From NCBI GenBank assembly GCA_041672845.1, contig JBAYYV010000005.1, positions 99,325-163,324 of the forward strand: a DNA stretch of 64,000 bases. The letters run 5' to 3'. Shown here piece by piece: positions 26,334 through 34,854 of this stretch. Source of the stretch: JBAYDV01 sp041672845. Lineage in GTDB: Bacteria; Bacteroidota; Bacteroidia; Bacteroidales; UBA932. The position numbers and the translations under genes were made by a program. The notes beneath the pieces were generated by a model. That model was given only the letters and a program-made list of their open reading frames with translations. It searched no databases and was not told the DNA's origin. How positions within the stretch are numbered: the first letter of the stretch is position 1; each line of letters begins with the position of its first letter.

Positions 26334-27686
26334 TTATAAGAAAAATTTATCTACTTCAGATACTACAGAAGGGTCTGCAAATACTACGACCTGATCATAA
26401 GCTTTAATAACAGAATCTTTATCCGCTATAAAACTTTCAGTACCTCTAATCACTCCACCTATAATAGCTTTAGCTGGGAAATTTAATTCACTTAATTTAC
26501 TAGTTGTAATTTTAGAATCATGATTTACAATAAATTCTAAGATTTGGGCATCAGTACCATTAAGAATTTTAATAGAACGAATCTTATTAGATAAAGTAAG
26601 TCTAAAAATCTTTCCTGCTGTAATATACTTTTTATTAATTACAGTATCTACACCCATTTCTTCAGCTAATTTTATATATTCAAAATTTTCTACTTCTGCT
26701 ATAACTTTAGGTACTCCTGCTCTTTTAGCGACTACACATGAAAGAATGTTTGTTTCTGAACTAGAAGTAACAGCCACAAAAGCATCATAATCTTTAATGT
26801 CTTCATCAAACATTAAATCAGAATTCCTTCCATCACCATTAATTACTAAAGTTTTATTTAAATTCTGAGATAAAAATTCACAACGATCAGATTTTTTTTC
26901 AATCAATTTAATATTGTCGACAGACTTTTCTAATTTCCTAGCTACCATCTCCCCTATACGACCTCCACCTAAAATCATGATATCTTTTACAGATAATCTT
27001 TCTTTACCAGAAACGGCTAAAGCTTCATCTACTCCTTCTCTCATAGAAATAATAAAGACTAAATCTTTAGCTTTAAATTTATTACGGGAATGAGGAATAA
27101 TAGTATTACCATCTCTGCTAATAGCCACAGCTCTAAATTTTAATTTATCACCAGTACTACCTAAATATTCTTTTAGAGTTTTATCAATAAGTGGAGCTCC
27201 TTCTTCTAATCTAAATACTACTAACTGCAGTTTACCATGGGCATAGTCCATAAATTCTGAAGTAGCAGTTTCTTTAAGAAGATTTATGATTTCAGAAGCA
27301 GCGATTCTTTCAGGATAAAAAAGAGAATCTATTCCTAACTCTGTAAAAAGTAATTTATTTTCATTTTTCTGATATTCTTCATTATTAATACGAGCAGTCA
27401 CTTTTTTAGCTCCAAGACTTTTGGCTAACAAAGCAGATACTAGATTAACATCTTGTTCTTTAGCAGGACTAACGGCAATAAATAAATCACAAGCTGACAC
27501 GCCTGCAGATTTAAGAGTTTCGATCGAAGTAGGTTGTCCCAAAATAGGAATAACATCAGCATAGGCAGATAAATTCTCCAACCTAGTTTCATCATTGTCA
27601 ATAACTGTAATATCATGACTTTCATGAGAAAGCATCTTAGCAAGATGACTTCCTACCTCTCCAGCACCAGCTAAAACTATTTTCAT
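26334..27686 (-). CDS. trkA: Trk potassium-uptake regulatory subunit TrkA
   Basis: The 450-residue cytoplasmic protein contains two RCK modules. The first has an NAD-binding Rossmann start (IVLAGAGEVGSHLAKML, residues about 3-19) and a TrkA-C domain. The second starts near MILGGGRIGEMVARKL and also has a TrkA-C domain, giving the full-length duplicated TrkA layout. TrkA gates the TrkH/TrkG K+ channel according to nucleotide binding. No trkH gene is in this window, though in many Bacteroidota it is adjacent. A −7 box lies upstream. Confidence 0.93.
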   Translation of the reverse strand: MKIVLAGAGEVGSHLAKMLSHESHDITVIDNDETRLENLSAYADVIPILGQPTSIETLKSAGVSACDLFIAVSPAKEQDVNLVSALLAKSLGAKKVTARINNEEYQKNENKLLFTELGIDSLFYPERIAASEIINLLKETATSEFMDYAHGKLQLVVFRLEEGAPLIDKTLKEYLGSTGDKLKFRAVAISRDGNTIIPHSRNKFKAKDLVFIISMREGVDEALAVSGKERLSVKDIMILGGGRIGEMVARKLEKSVDNIKLIEKKSDRCEFLSQNLNKTLVINGDGRNSDLMFDEDIKDYDAFVAVTSSSETNILSCVVAKRAGVPKVIAEVENFEYIKLAEEMGVDTVINKKYITAGKIFRLTLSNKIRSIKILNGTDAQILEFIVNHDSKITTSKLSELNFPAKAIIGGVIRGTESFIADKDSVIKAYDQVVVFADPSVVSEVDKFFL

Positions 27687-27707
27687 ATTAATATTATTCT
27701 ATTTTTA

Positions 27708-27715
27708 CAAATATA
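27708..27715 (-). promoter_or_regulatory. −7 box for trkA
   Basis: TATATTTG on the − strand matches TAnnTTTG 21 bp before the trkA ATG. It directly follows the terminator of the preceding DUF2795 transcript. No well-spaced −33 box was seen. Confidence 0.45.
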
Positions 27716-27720
27716 ATGAA

Positions 27721-27760
27721 ATAAAAATAAAAGAGAACAACCTTTATAGTTACCCTCTTT
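27721..27760 (-). terminator. Terminator after the DUF2795 gene
   Basis: On the − strand the outer stem AAAGAG / CTCTTT (27760-27755 with 27735-27730) and an inner AAC/GTT pairing are followed by a T-rich run. It lies 25 bp past the stop. Confidence 0.55.
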
Positions 27761-27785
27761 AATTAATCTGCCAATGTAGGGACCA

Positions 27786-28007
27786 TTAATATTCTTCTTC
27801 ATTAAAGAAGAAATCTTCCTTACTAGGATAATCAGGCCAGATATCCTCTATACTATCATAAACCTCTCCATCATCTTCCAGATCAGAAAGATTTTCAATT
27901 ACTTCAAGTGGTGCACCCGAACGGGTGGCATAATCTATCAGTTCTTCTTTTGAAGCTGGCCATGGTGCATCTTCTAATTTTGATGCTAATTCTAAAGTCC
28001 AATACAT
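27786..28007 (-). CDS. DUF2795-domain protein
   Basis: This acidic 73-residue protein shows the DUF2795 pattern: MYWTLELASKLEDAPWPASKEELIDYA, in which the WPATK-like motif reads WPASKEEL, then a helix and a very acidic tail ending FFFNEEEY. Bacteroidota carry one close homolog each. The function is unknown. It has its own promoter and terminator, so it is probably monocistronic. Confidence 0.82.
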   Translation of the reverse strand: MYWTLELASKLEDAPWPASKEELIDYATRSGAPLEVIENLSDLEDDGEVYDSIEDIWPDYPSKEDFFFNEEEY

Positions 28008-28042
28008 AGTATCTATTTTTTTTGTCTTTATAATTTAGGTGG

Positions 28043-28073
28043 CAAATATATAAAAATATTCTTTTGTCTCAAC
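28043..28073 (-). promoter_or_regulatory. Promoter of the DUF2795 gene (GTTG-N19-TATATTTG)
   Basis: The − strand carries a near-consensus −33 box GTTG (28073-28070), a 19-nt spacer and the −7 box TATATTTG (28050-28043), 36 bp before the start codon. The −33 box lies at the end of the cobalamin adenosyltransferase gene. Confidence 0.65.
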
Positions 28074-28074
28074 A

Positions 28075-28611
28075 TTATGGGAGCCAAAAATCTTCATCAA
28101 TTTTATTAATATGGCACTGGTACCGTCCTAGGGCGAAAAAATAATCTGAAAGTCTATTCAAATATTTAAGAACCAATGCTATTTCTTCATTTATATCACC
28201 TATTAATAAAGCGGATCTCTCAGCTCTACGACAAATAGTTCTAGCCAAATGGCATAGAGAAGCCTCATAAGGCCCTGCAGGTAGAATAAAAGATTTTTGA
28301 GAAGGCATTTCAGAATACATTTTATCTATTTCTTCTTCTAAAAAATTCACTTCATTAGGATCTAAATTCTTTAATTTCTTAGAATTATCAGGTTCAGCAG
28401 CTAAATGAGCAGACCCCCACATAAGATTTTCTTGAATTCTTCTAAGTTTAGCAGCAGTTTCTTCATCCATCTTAGACCTAATAATACCTATAATAGAAAT
28501 AAGTTCATCTACATCCCCATAAGCCATAACTCTAGGATGAGTTTTAGGTACTCTTGCTCCACCTACTAATGAAGTAGTACCTTGGTCTCCTTTTTTTGTG
28601 TAAATTTTCAT
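28075..28611 (-). CDS. PduO-type cob(I)alamin adenosyltransferase
   Basis: The enzyme transfers the 5'-deoxyadenosyl group of ATP to cob(I)alamin to make coenzyme B12. The 178-residue protein has the PduO/MMAB signatures: KKGDQGTTSLVGGARVPK at the N terminus (ATP binding), RVMAYGDVDELIS, FILPAGPYEASLCHLARTICRRAERSA and the C-terminal YLNRLSDYFFALGR. All key residues are present. It implies use of adenosylcobalamin enzymes such as methylmalonyl-CoA mutase, none of which is in the window. The gene follows the ABC ATPase gene with a 75-bp gap. Confidence 0.92.
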   Translation of the reverse strand: MKIYTKKGDQGTTSLVGGARVPKTHPRVMAYGDVDELISIIGIIRSKMDEETAAKLRRIQENLMWGSAHLAAEPDNSKKLKNLDPNEVNFLEEEIDKMYSEMPSQKSFILPAGPYEASLCHLARTICRRAERSALLIGDINEEIALVLKYLNRLSDYFFALGRYQCHINKIDEDFWLP

Positions 28612-28686
28612 ATTTATAGTTGTTTATTTTTTCCGACTTATAGCAACTTTACTTTTTTCTGTCTTGCGGTTATTAGATTAACCATA

Positions 28687-29415
28687 TTAAACTATTTTAG
28701 GATGTTTATTAATTACATCTGATTCGATTTTTCCATCCCTCAGCCTAATTATTCTTCTAGCATAACAAGCTATATCTTCTTCATGAGTTACTAATATTAC
28801 CGTATTTCCTTGATGATACACATTATTAAATAAATCCATCATCTCATACGAAGTCGTCGTATCTAAATTACCTGTAGGCTCATCAGCTAATATTATCGAA
28901 GGAGAATTAATTAAAGCTCTAGCCATAGCTACTCTTTGTTTCTGACCTCCAGATAACTCATTAGGCATATGATTCATTCTATTAAGCAATCCCACCGACA
29001 TCAAACCTTTTTTAGCCTTCTCTTCTCGTATTTTTGACTTTTCTGCAGCATACACTAAAGGTAATTCCACATTTTCTAAAGCAGTAAGCCTAGGCATTAA
29101 ATTAAAAGACTGAAACACAAAGCCGATTTCCTTATTTCTAATCTCAGCAAGTAAATCATCTTCCATATTTCCTACATCATTCTCATTAAGATAATATTGC
29201 CCTGAAGACGGCCGATCTAAACATCCAAGTATGTTCATAAGTGTAGATTTCCCAGATCCAGAAGGTCCCATTATCGCTACATACTCACCTTTATTAATAG
29301 ATAAATCCACACCATCCAAAGCTCTAACTTCCTGATCAGCCACATGATAAAGTTTATAAACCTTATCGATTCTAATCATCTCTTCACTAATTACTTTCTT
29401 CATCTCTTTCTTCAT
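28687..29415 (-). CDS. ABC transporter ATPase of the LolD/MacB type
   Basis: The 242-residue protein has Walker A GPSGSGKST, the Q-loop VFQSFNLMPRLT, the signature LSGGQKQRVAMARAL, Walker B IILADEPTGNLD and the H-loop His in LVTHEEDIA. This set and the length match the MacB/LolD/FtsE subfamily, which powers lipoprotein release or mechanotransmission-type exporters at the inner membrane. No permease gene is adjacent, so the partner is elsewhere. The start is fixed by a consensus Shine-Dalgarno (AGGAGGT, 4 nt before the ATG), which is exceptional in this genome region. A later ATG (MIRIDKVYKL) is the alternative. Confidence 0.88.
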   Translation of the reverse strand: MKKEMKKVISEEMIRIDKVYKLYHVADQEVRALDGVDLSINKGEYVAIMGPSGSGKSTLMNILGCLDRPSSGQYYLNENDVGNMEDDLLAEIRNKEIGFVFQSFNLMPRLTALENVELPLVYAAEKSKIREEKAKKGLMSVGLLNRMNHMPNELSGGQKQRVAMARALINSPSIILADEPTGNLDTTTSYEMMDLFNNVYHQGNTVILVTHEEDIACYARRIIRLRDGKIESDVINKHPKIV

Positions 29416-29419
29416 TTCT

Positions 29420-29426
29420 ACCTCCT
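29420..29426 (-). promoter_or_regulatory. Consensus Shine-Dalgarno before the LolD/MacB-type ATPase
   Basis: The − strand reads AGGAGGT-AGAA-ATG, a perfect anti-16S match at a slightly short spacing. None of the other start regions I inspected here has such a sequence. Confidence 0.8.
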
Positions 29427-29495
29427 CTTTTTATAATTTTTTTTACTTCGGACGACTAAATTAATAATAAATTGGGAGATTACTCAATTAATCCA

Positions 29496-29503
29496 TAATT
29501 TTG
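29496..29503 (+). promoter_or_regulatory. −7 box for folE
   Basis: TAATTTTG lies 32 bp before the folE ATG at 29536. A partial −33 match (ATTG at 29471-29474) sits 21 nt upstream. Confidence 0.5.
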
Positions 29504-29535
29504 TGGTCTTATAGAATATAAAAAAACATAATAAT

Positions 29536-30135
29536 ATGGGATACAATAGAATAGAAGAGTTTGATAAAGAAACTACTGAAAAGCTTTCTGCACATTATAA
29601 AGAAGTACTAATCCTATTAGGAGAAGATATAAATCGCGAAGGACTTATTAAAACTCCATTAAGGGTGGCTAAATCTATGCAATTTTTAACTCAGGGATAT
29701 CATCAAGATGGCAAAGCTATTTTAGAATCTGCTTTATTTAAAGAAGAATATAAACACATGGTAGTAGTAAAAAATATAGAATTATACTCATTATGTGAGC
29801 ATCACTTATTACCTTTCTATGGAAAAGTTCATGTAGCATATATCCCTAACGGATACATCACAGGACTTAGTAAAATCGCTCGTGTCGTAGAATGTTATGC
29901 AAGAAGACTTCAAGTTCAAGAAAGACTGGCAGTACAAATTAGAGATTGCATCCAAGACACACTTAACCCACTAGGAGTAGGAGTAGTAATAGAAGCGGCC
30001 CATATGTGTATGCAAATGAGAGGCGTACAGAAACAGAATTCAGTAACTACCACTTCAGCATTTTCAGGAAATTTCTTAAAAGATCAAAAAACTCGTAACG
30101 AATTTCTAACACTTATCAGCCATGATTTACACTAA
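29536..30135 (+). CDS. folE: GTP cyclohydrolase I
   Basis: FolE converts GTP to 7,8-dihydroneopterin triphosphate, the entry step to folate. The 199-residue protein carries the zinc and catalytic motif SLCEHHLLPFYGKVHVAYIP (Cys and the paired His), the third zinc ligand in AHMCMQMRGVQKQNS, and the usual TTTSAFSG tail. It is the zinc-dependent type IA enzyme. A strong terminator follows, so it is likely a single-gene transcript. Confidence 0.95.
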   Translation: MGYNRIEEFDKETTEKLSAHYKEVLILLGEDINREGLIKTPLRVAKSMQFLTQGYHQDGKAILESALFKEEYKHMVVVKNIELYSLCEHHLLPFYGKVHVAYIPNGYITGLSKIARVVECYARRLQVQERLAVQIRDCIQDTLNPLGVGVVIEAAHMCMQMRGVQKQNSVTTTSAFSGNFLKDQKTRNEFLTLISHDLH

Positions 30136-30174
30136 TTGAAATAATTAGTTTTCACAAGCTAAAATATAAATACT

Positions 30175-30205
30175 GGTCTATCCTTGAATGGATAGACCTT
30201 TTTTT
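30175..30205 (+). terminator. Intrinsic terminator after folE
   Basis: A perfect 9-bp stem GGTCTATCC / GGATAGACC with a 6-nt loop is followed by seven T residues. Confidence 0.92.
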
Positions 30206-30216
30206 AAATCTTTTCT

Positions 30217-30238
30217 TAAATTTGTAAAACTATATTTG
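30217..30238 (+). promoter_or_regulatory. Two −7 boxes before the M1 aminopeptidase
   Basis: TAAATTTG (30217-30224) and TATATTTG (30231-30238) both match TAnnTTTG within 36 bp of the ATG at 30252. The second would give an almost leaderless transcript, so the first is the likelier promoter. No −33 box is clear for either. Confidence 0.45.
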
Positions 30239-30251
30239 AAAACTATTTAAT

Positions 30252-32888
30252 ATGAAAACTAAATATTTAATCTTAATTCTACTATTACCTCTTTATATTT
30301 CTTGTTCTAACGATAATACAATAAAAGATTACGGAACTGGTGTAAGTTTAGAATTAGCTAAAACTAGAAAAGCTGAAATATCAGGGCTTAAATACAAACT
30401 ATTTTTCGATATACCTGCGAAAACTAGTCAAGCCATTAATGCAGGTGAAATAGTAACATTCGAAGTAAAAGAACCTACTCAAATAGTATTAGATTTTAAA
30501 GATACCTCCACTTCATTAAAAAAAGTTTTAGTTAATAATAAACCTATTAAAATCATATACGATTTCTGTGAAGATAGACAAGATAATGTCGTATTCGCCA
30601 ATGAACATATTAATATTCCCTTAGATTTAATAGTAAAAGGAAAAAATAAAATAACTATATTTTTCTCTGCTGGTAATTTATCTTTGAATAGAAAAGATGA
30701 TTTTCTTTATACACTATTTGTTCCAGATAGAGCTAGAACTGCATTTCCTTGTTTTGATCAGCCAGACTTGAAAGCTACATATAGTTTAAGTTTAGTAGTT
30801 CCTAATTCTTGGAAAGCTATTTCTAATACTACTATTAAATCTCAAGGACATAAAATCACAAATAATTTATTAAATATAAAAATCTCTAACGATAAAACTG
30901 CTTATAATTTCGCTGATACTAAACCACTTAGTACATATCTATTTTCTTTCGTAGCCGGGAATTTTAAAAAAGTAACAGAAACACATAATGGAATGTCTAT
31001 TTCTCTATATCATAGAGAAACTGATAAAGCTAGGATAGCACAAATCCCTGATATTTTTAATCAAGTCTTTACCTCTATTAATTGGTTAGAAGATTACACA
31101 AAGATTAAATACCCTTTTGCTAAATATGATTTCATAATATTGCCTGGTTTTCAATTTGGGGGAATGGAACATACTGGTGCTACTCTTTATAATGATAATC
31201 GCATGTTTTTAAGTAAAAATCCTACCACTTCTGAGAAATTAAGTAGGATGCAGCTTATTGCACATGAAACTACTCATATGTGGTTTGGAGATTTAGTCAC
31301 TATGAAATGGTTTAACAATGTATGGACTAAAGAAGTTTTTGCTAATTATCTTGCTTCTAAACAAACAATTATTGAATTTCCAGATGTTAATTTAAAATTA
31401 AATAATTTGAAAGATTATTTTGTGGCATCATATGCTCAAGATAGAACTGAAGGTAGTACATCTATTAAGCAACATTTAGACAATCTTAATAATGCAGGTC
31501 TTATTTATAACAATATCATTTATGAAAAAACTCCAATTGTAATGGGTATGTTAGAAGAAATGATAGGAGAACAAAAATTCCAAGAAGGTCTTCAAGAATA
31601 TCTTAAAAAATATTCATACTCAAATGCTTCATGGAATGATTTGATAAAAATATTAGATGCCAAAACAGATAAAAACCTAGCTTCTTGGAGTAACTCATGG
31701 GTAAACAAAAAAGGTCGTCCAGAATTTAGTTATTCTATAAATATTAAAAAAAATAAGGACCCCCAAAAAAGCAAATATTATATTACTGTAAACCAGAAAG
31801 ATCCATTAAATCGAGGTGTGATTTGGCCAGAAAATATAGATTTTAAATTAATATATAAGACAGCTGAAAGTAAGGCTGATGCCAATATAAAGGTATTTTC
31901 TGATAAAGCTATGGTTACTAAAGAAATCAGAATTGAAAAAAGCAGTAATAATAATGCCAAAAAAATAGCTTATGTAATACCTAATCCTTCTGGAGAATCT
32001 TATGGACTATTCAAAATGGATAATAACTCTTTAAAATATTGTTTAGATAATCTATCTTATTTCAAGGATGATGATACTAGAATGTCGGTAGTTATTAATC
32101 TATACGAAAATATGTTGAAAAAAAACATCAGTTCAGAAGAATTGGCAACAGCCTTAATAAAATATCTTCCTACTGAACAGAATAGCTTAATATTCTCTAC
32201 TGCATTATCAGATTTGGCCAACACTACTACTCATTATGCTAAACATAAAAGAGCTGATGCAGAATCTATGTTATATAAATATGCTAAAGACACGCTAAAT
32301 AATTCTGAACTGCGACTTTTATCATTTAGAACTTTATATACAATAGTAACTGATAAAGATATTATTAATGTCATATACAAATTATGGAATACTAAAAATT
32401 CTTTTAAAGGTTTAACTTTAGATATAAAGGATTATACAAATATGGCCTATCAACTCATGATTAGATACCCTAAAAAATATTATGAAATAAGAGATAAACA
32501 ATTAAAGAAAATTACAAATCCTGATAGAAGAAAAAGTTATGAATTCGTGGTTCGTGCATTAAGTTCTGACCAAGATGAAAGAGATATATTTATGAATACT
32601 CTTTTATTAGTAGAGAATAGAAATATAGAGCCCGATGTTACTAAATCATTATCATATTTAAATCATTTTCTAAGACAAGAAGAATCAAAAAAATATATTT
32701 ATCCAGCTCTGGAAGAGCTTAAAGATATAAAAGCAACAGGTGGCATATTCTTTCCTTCATCATGGTGTAGAGCTCTTTTAAGTGGACATGATAGTGAAGA
32801 AGCATTTGATATGGTTCAAGCCTTTTTAGATGATAATCCAGATTATCCTATTTTGTTAAAAAATAAGATATTAGCTTATATGAAATAA
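30252..32888 (+). CDS. M1-family zinc aminopeptidase lipoprotein
   Basis: The 878-residue protein has a lipoprotein signal (LLLPLYISC, Cys18 or nearby, then SNDNT). It has the M1 catalytic domain, with zinc motif HETTH at 338-342 and the second Glu ligand at 361 in the HEXXH-X18-E pattern. The exopeptidase motif, GAMEN in most M1 enzymes, reads GGMEH at 303-307. The N-terminal beta domain and a long helical C-terminal ERAP1-like region (about residues 600-878) are present. It probably trims peptides in the periplasm or at the cell surface. The change of the last motif residue from Asn to His could alter N-terminus recognition (inference). Confidence 0.9.
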   Translation: MKTKYLILILLLPLYISCSNDNTIKDYGTGVSLELAKTRKAEISGLKYKLFFDIPAKTSQAINAGEIVTFEVKEPTQIVLDFKDTSTSLKKVLVNNKPIKIIYDFCEDRQDNVVFANEHINIPLDLIVKGKNKITIFFSAGNLSLNRKDDFLYTLFVPDRARTAFPCFDQPDLKATYSLSLVVPNSWKAISNTTIKSQGHKITNNLLNIKISNDKTAYNFADTKPLSTYLFSFVAGNFKKVTETHNGMSISLYHRETDKARIAQIPDIFNQVFTSINWLEDYTKIKYPFAKYDFIILPGFQFGGMEHTGATLYNDNRMFLSKNPTTSEKLSRMQLIAHETTHMWFGDLVTMKWFNNVWTKEVFANYLASKQTIIEFPDVNLKLNNLKDYFVASYAQDRTEGSTSIKQHLDNLNNAGLIYNNIIYEKTPIVMGMLEEMIGEQKFQEGLQEYLKKYSYSNASWNDLIKILDAKTDKNLASWSNSWVNKKGRPEFSYSINIKKNKDPQKSKYYITVNQKDPLNRGVIWPENIDFKLIYKTAESKADANIKVFSDKAMVTKEIRIEKSSNNNAKKIAYVIPNPSGESYGLFKMDNNSLKYCLDNLSYFKDDDTRMSVVINLYENMLKKNISSEELATALIKYLPTEQNSLIFSTALSDLANTTTHYAKHKRADAESMLYKYAKDTLNNSELRLLSFRTLYTIVTDKDIINVIYKLWNTKNSFKGLTLDIKDYTNMAYQLMIRYPKKYYEIRDKQLKKITNPDRRKSYEFVVRALSSDQDERDIFMNTLLLVENRNIEPDVTKSLSYLNHFLRQEESKKYIYPALEELKDIKATGGIFFPSSWCRALLSGHDSEEAFDMVQAFLDDNPDYPILLKNKILAYMK

Positions 32889-32913
32889 AAAATTCTATAA
32901 TAATTTTTTAATA

Positions 32914-34326
32914 TTAGATTTCTTTAAGATTCATTTTAGCCGCCACACTCTTCATAAGATCGTATGCAGCTGGGAGTTCATTAGGTATTTCTCCATTTAG
33001 AATAGCTTCCTTAATTAAATCTTTAATGATGCCTATTTCTATACCAGGCTTAAGACCATAAGTTTTCATTATTAACTCACCATCTACTGGAGGTTGAAAA
33101 TTTCTAATTTTATCCCTTTCTTCTACATCTATAAGTTTCTGCCTAACAGCAATAAAATTTTGCTTTAATCGAGCTACTTTTCTATCATTCTTAGAAGTTA
33201 TATCAGCTTCACAAAGAATCATAAGATCATCTACTTGATCACCTGCATCAAATAATAAACGACGTACTGCACTATCAGTAACTTCATCAGTAACCAAAGC
33301 TATAGGACGCATATGTAATCTCACTAACTTTTGAACATATTTCAAATCTTTGGTTTGAGACATTTTCAATCTAGAAAATACTTCGGTTAACATCTTAGCA
33401 CCTACGAAATCATGAGCATGAAATGTCCAGCCTATCCCTTCTTCGAATTTCTTAGTAGGGGCTTTCCCTATATCATGTAACAATGCAGCCCATCTAAGCC
33501 AAATATTGTCGTCAGACACAGATGCTACATTATCTAAAACTTTTATACTATGAAAAAAATTATCTTTATGGCCCATCCCTTCTACAGTTTCAACACCTTT
33601 TAAATCATGTAATTCTGGAAGGATATATTCTAACATTCCAATTTCTTCCATTAGAATAAAACCAATAGAAGGTTTAGGAGACATCAATATTTTCTCTAAC
33701 TCCACATGTACTCTCTCCATTTTAAGGATTTCAAGTCTATAGCTATTTTTCTTTATAGAATCTAATGATTCATGTATGATTTGAAAACCTAATTGGCTAG
33801 CAAAACGAACTGCTCTAATCATCCTTAATGGATCATCAATATATGTTTTATCAGGATCTAAAGGTGTACGTAAAAGACCTTTATTTAAATCTTTAATACC
33901 ACCAAAAGGATCTATAAGTTCACCAAAATTATTTTTCTGTAGAGAAAAAGACATAGTATTAATAGTAAAATCTCTTCTTTCTCTATCTTCTTCTAAAGTA
34001 CCATCTTCGACTATAGGATTTCTAGAATCTGCTCTATAAGATTCTTTTCTAGCACCTACAAATTCTAATTCTACACCAAGATATTTTATCATAGCTGTTC
34101 CAAAAGCCTTAAATACATTAACTTTAGTTTCTAAGGTTTTAGCCACAGCACAAGCCAAATCTATTCCATGACCTGATACTACTATATCTATATCAGAATT
34201 TGAACGTTGAAGATAATAATCTCTTACGAAGCCACCTATTACATATGCTTCTACCCCTATCTTCTCTGCTTCTTCGGAAATTATAGAAAAAATCTTATTT
34301 ATCTTATTATTATTACTTAACTGCAT
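32914..34326 (-). CDS. cca: CCA tRNA nucleotidyltransferase with HD domain
   Basis: The 470-residue protein has the class II nucleotidyltransferase head (YVIGGFVRDYYL and the metal-binding SDIDIVVSG, residues about 28-55), the ERRDFTIN template motif, the RMIRAVRFASQLGF segment and a C-terminal HD domain (LLHDIGKAPTK). This is the usual Bacteroidota form of the CCA-adding enzyme or poly(A) polymerase family; the CCA-adding role is more likely for a single copy. It overlaps the HsdR-N-like gene upstream by 14 bp, so the two are translationally coupled. Confidence 0.92.
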   Translation of the reverse strand: MQLSNNNKINKIFSIISEEAEKIGVEAYVIGGFVRDYYLQRSNSDIDIVVSGHGIDLACAVAKTLETKVNVFKAFGTAMIKYLGVELEFVGARKESYRADSRNPIVEDGTLEEDRERRDFTINTMSFSLQKNNFGELIDPFGGIKDLNKGLLRTPLDPDKTYIDDPLRMIRAVRFASQLGFQIIHESLDSIKKNSYRLEILKMERVHVELEKILMSPKPSIGFILMEEIGMLEYILPELHDLKGVETVEGMGHKDNFFHSIKVLDNVASVSDDNIWLRWAALLHDIGKAPTKKFEEGIGWTFHAHDFVGAKMLTEVFSRLKMSQTKDLKYVQKLVRLHMRPIALVTDEVTDSAVRRLLFDAGDQVDDLMILCEADITSKNDRKVARLKQNFIAVRQKLIDVEERDKIRNFQPPVDGELIMKTYGLKPGIEIGIIKDLIKEAILNGEIPNELPAAYDLMKSVAAKMNLKEI

Positions 34327-34783
34327 TCTTTGGCTTTTTAATCAATTCAGAATAAGATGGAAGTTTACTGAGAAATTCAAAATGAGCTTTTTTATTCTCC
34401 TTTTTACTATTCTTATCCTGCTCTTCTTCAATATATTTGCAAATGTAACATTTCTCTCCATTTACAAACATCATATAAGGAACTTTTAGTACTCTATTGT
34501 ATCTAATACCTTGTTCTATTACATAATTATCTATTTTTACACTAGGAGCTTTACATTCTACTAACATAATAGGGTTAACATTTCTATCAAAAATTACTAT
34601 ATCAGCTCGATAATCTAACCCATTAAATTTAAAAGCAAATTCAGACATCATAAGTCCCATAGGAACTTTTGCCTCTGAATGTAACCAACAAATAATAGAC
34701 TGTCTCACTTTTTCTTCAGGAGTCAAAACTACTTCTTTCTTCCTAAGTGGATCGAATATCTTTATTTTTTTATCGTTACACAT
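34313..34783 (-). CDS. HsdR N-terminal-like (restriction-endonuclease fold) protein
   Basis: The core is a PD-(D/E)XK-type fold: YRADIVIFDRNVNPIMLVECKAP gives the Asp and the ExK catalytic triad, as in the N-terminal domain of type I restriction R subunits (HSDR_N_2). There is no helicase, methylase or specificity gene nearby, so this is the stand-alone housekeeping-like homolog common in Bacteroidota, usually next to holA. I chose the ATG at 34783 (156 residues). A longer GTG start at 34813 overlaps a −7 box whose transcript would begin downstream of it. Its function is unknown. Confidence 0.78.
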   Translation of the reverse strand: MCNDKKIKIFDPLRKKEVVLTPEEKVRQSIICWLHSEAKVPMGLMMSEFAFKFNGLDYRADIVIFDRNVNPIMLVECKAPSVKIDNYVIEQGIRYNRVLKVPYMMFVNGEKCYICKYIEEEQDKNSKKENKKAHFEFLSKLPSYSELIKKPKNAVK

Positions 34784-34812
34784 ACTATTTTTTAATGATT
34801 CTAAAATCTTCA

Positions 34813-34851
34813 CAAAGATACAAATATTAGTTTCAAATTTTAGTACTTTTG
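34813..34851. promoter_or_regulatory. Divergent −7 boxes, HsdR-N-like gene / holA
   Basis: TATCTTTG on the − strand (34820-34813) and TACTTTTG on the + strand (34844-34851) both match TAnnTTTG. The + box ends 3 bp before the holA ATG at 34855, which would give a transcript starting at or inside the start codon region. No −33 boxes are clear. Confidence 0.45.
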
Positions 34852-34854
34852 TAT

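Noticed and set aside
34313..34783. HsdR-N-like gene as part of a restriction-modification or defence system
   Set aside because: No helicase, methylase or specificity gene is nearby, and this single gene next to holA and cca looks like a conserved housekeeping homolog.
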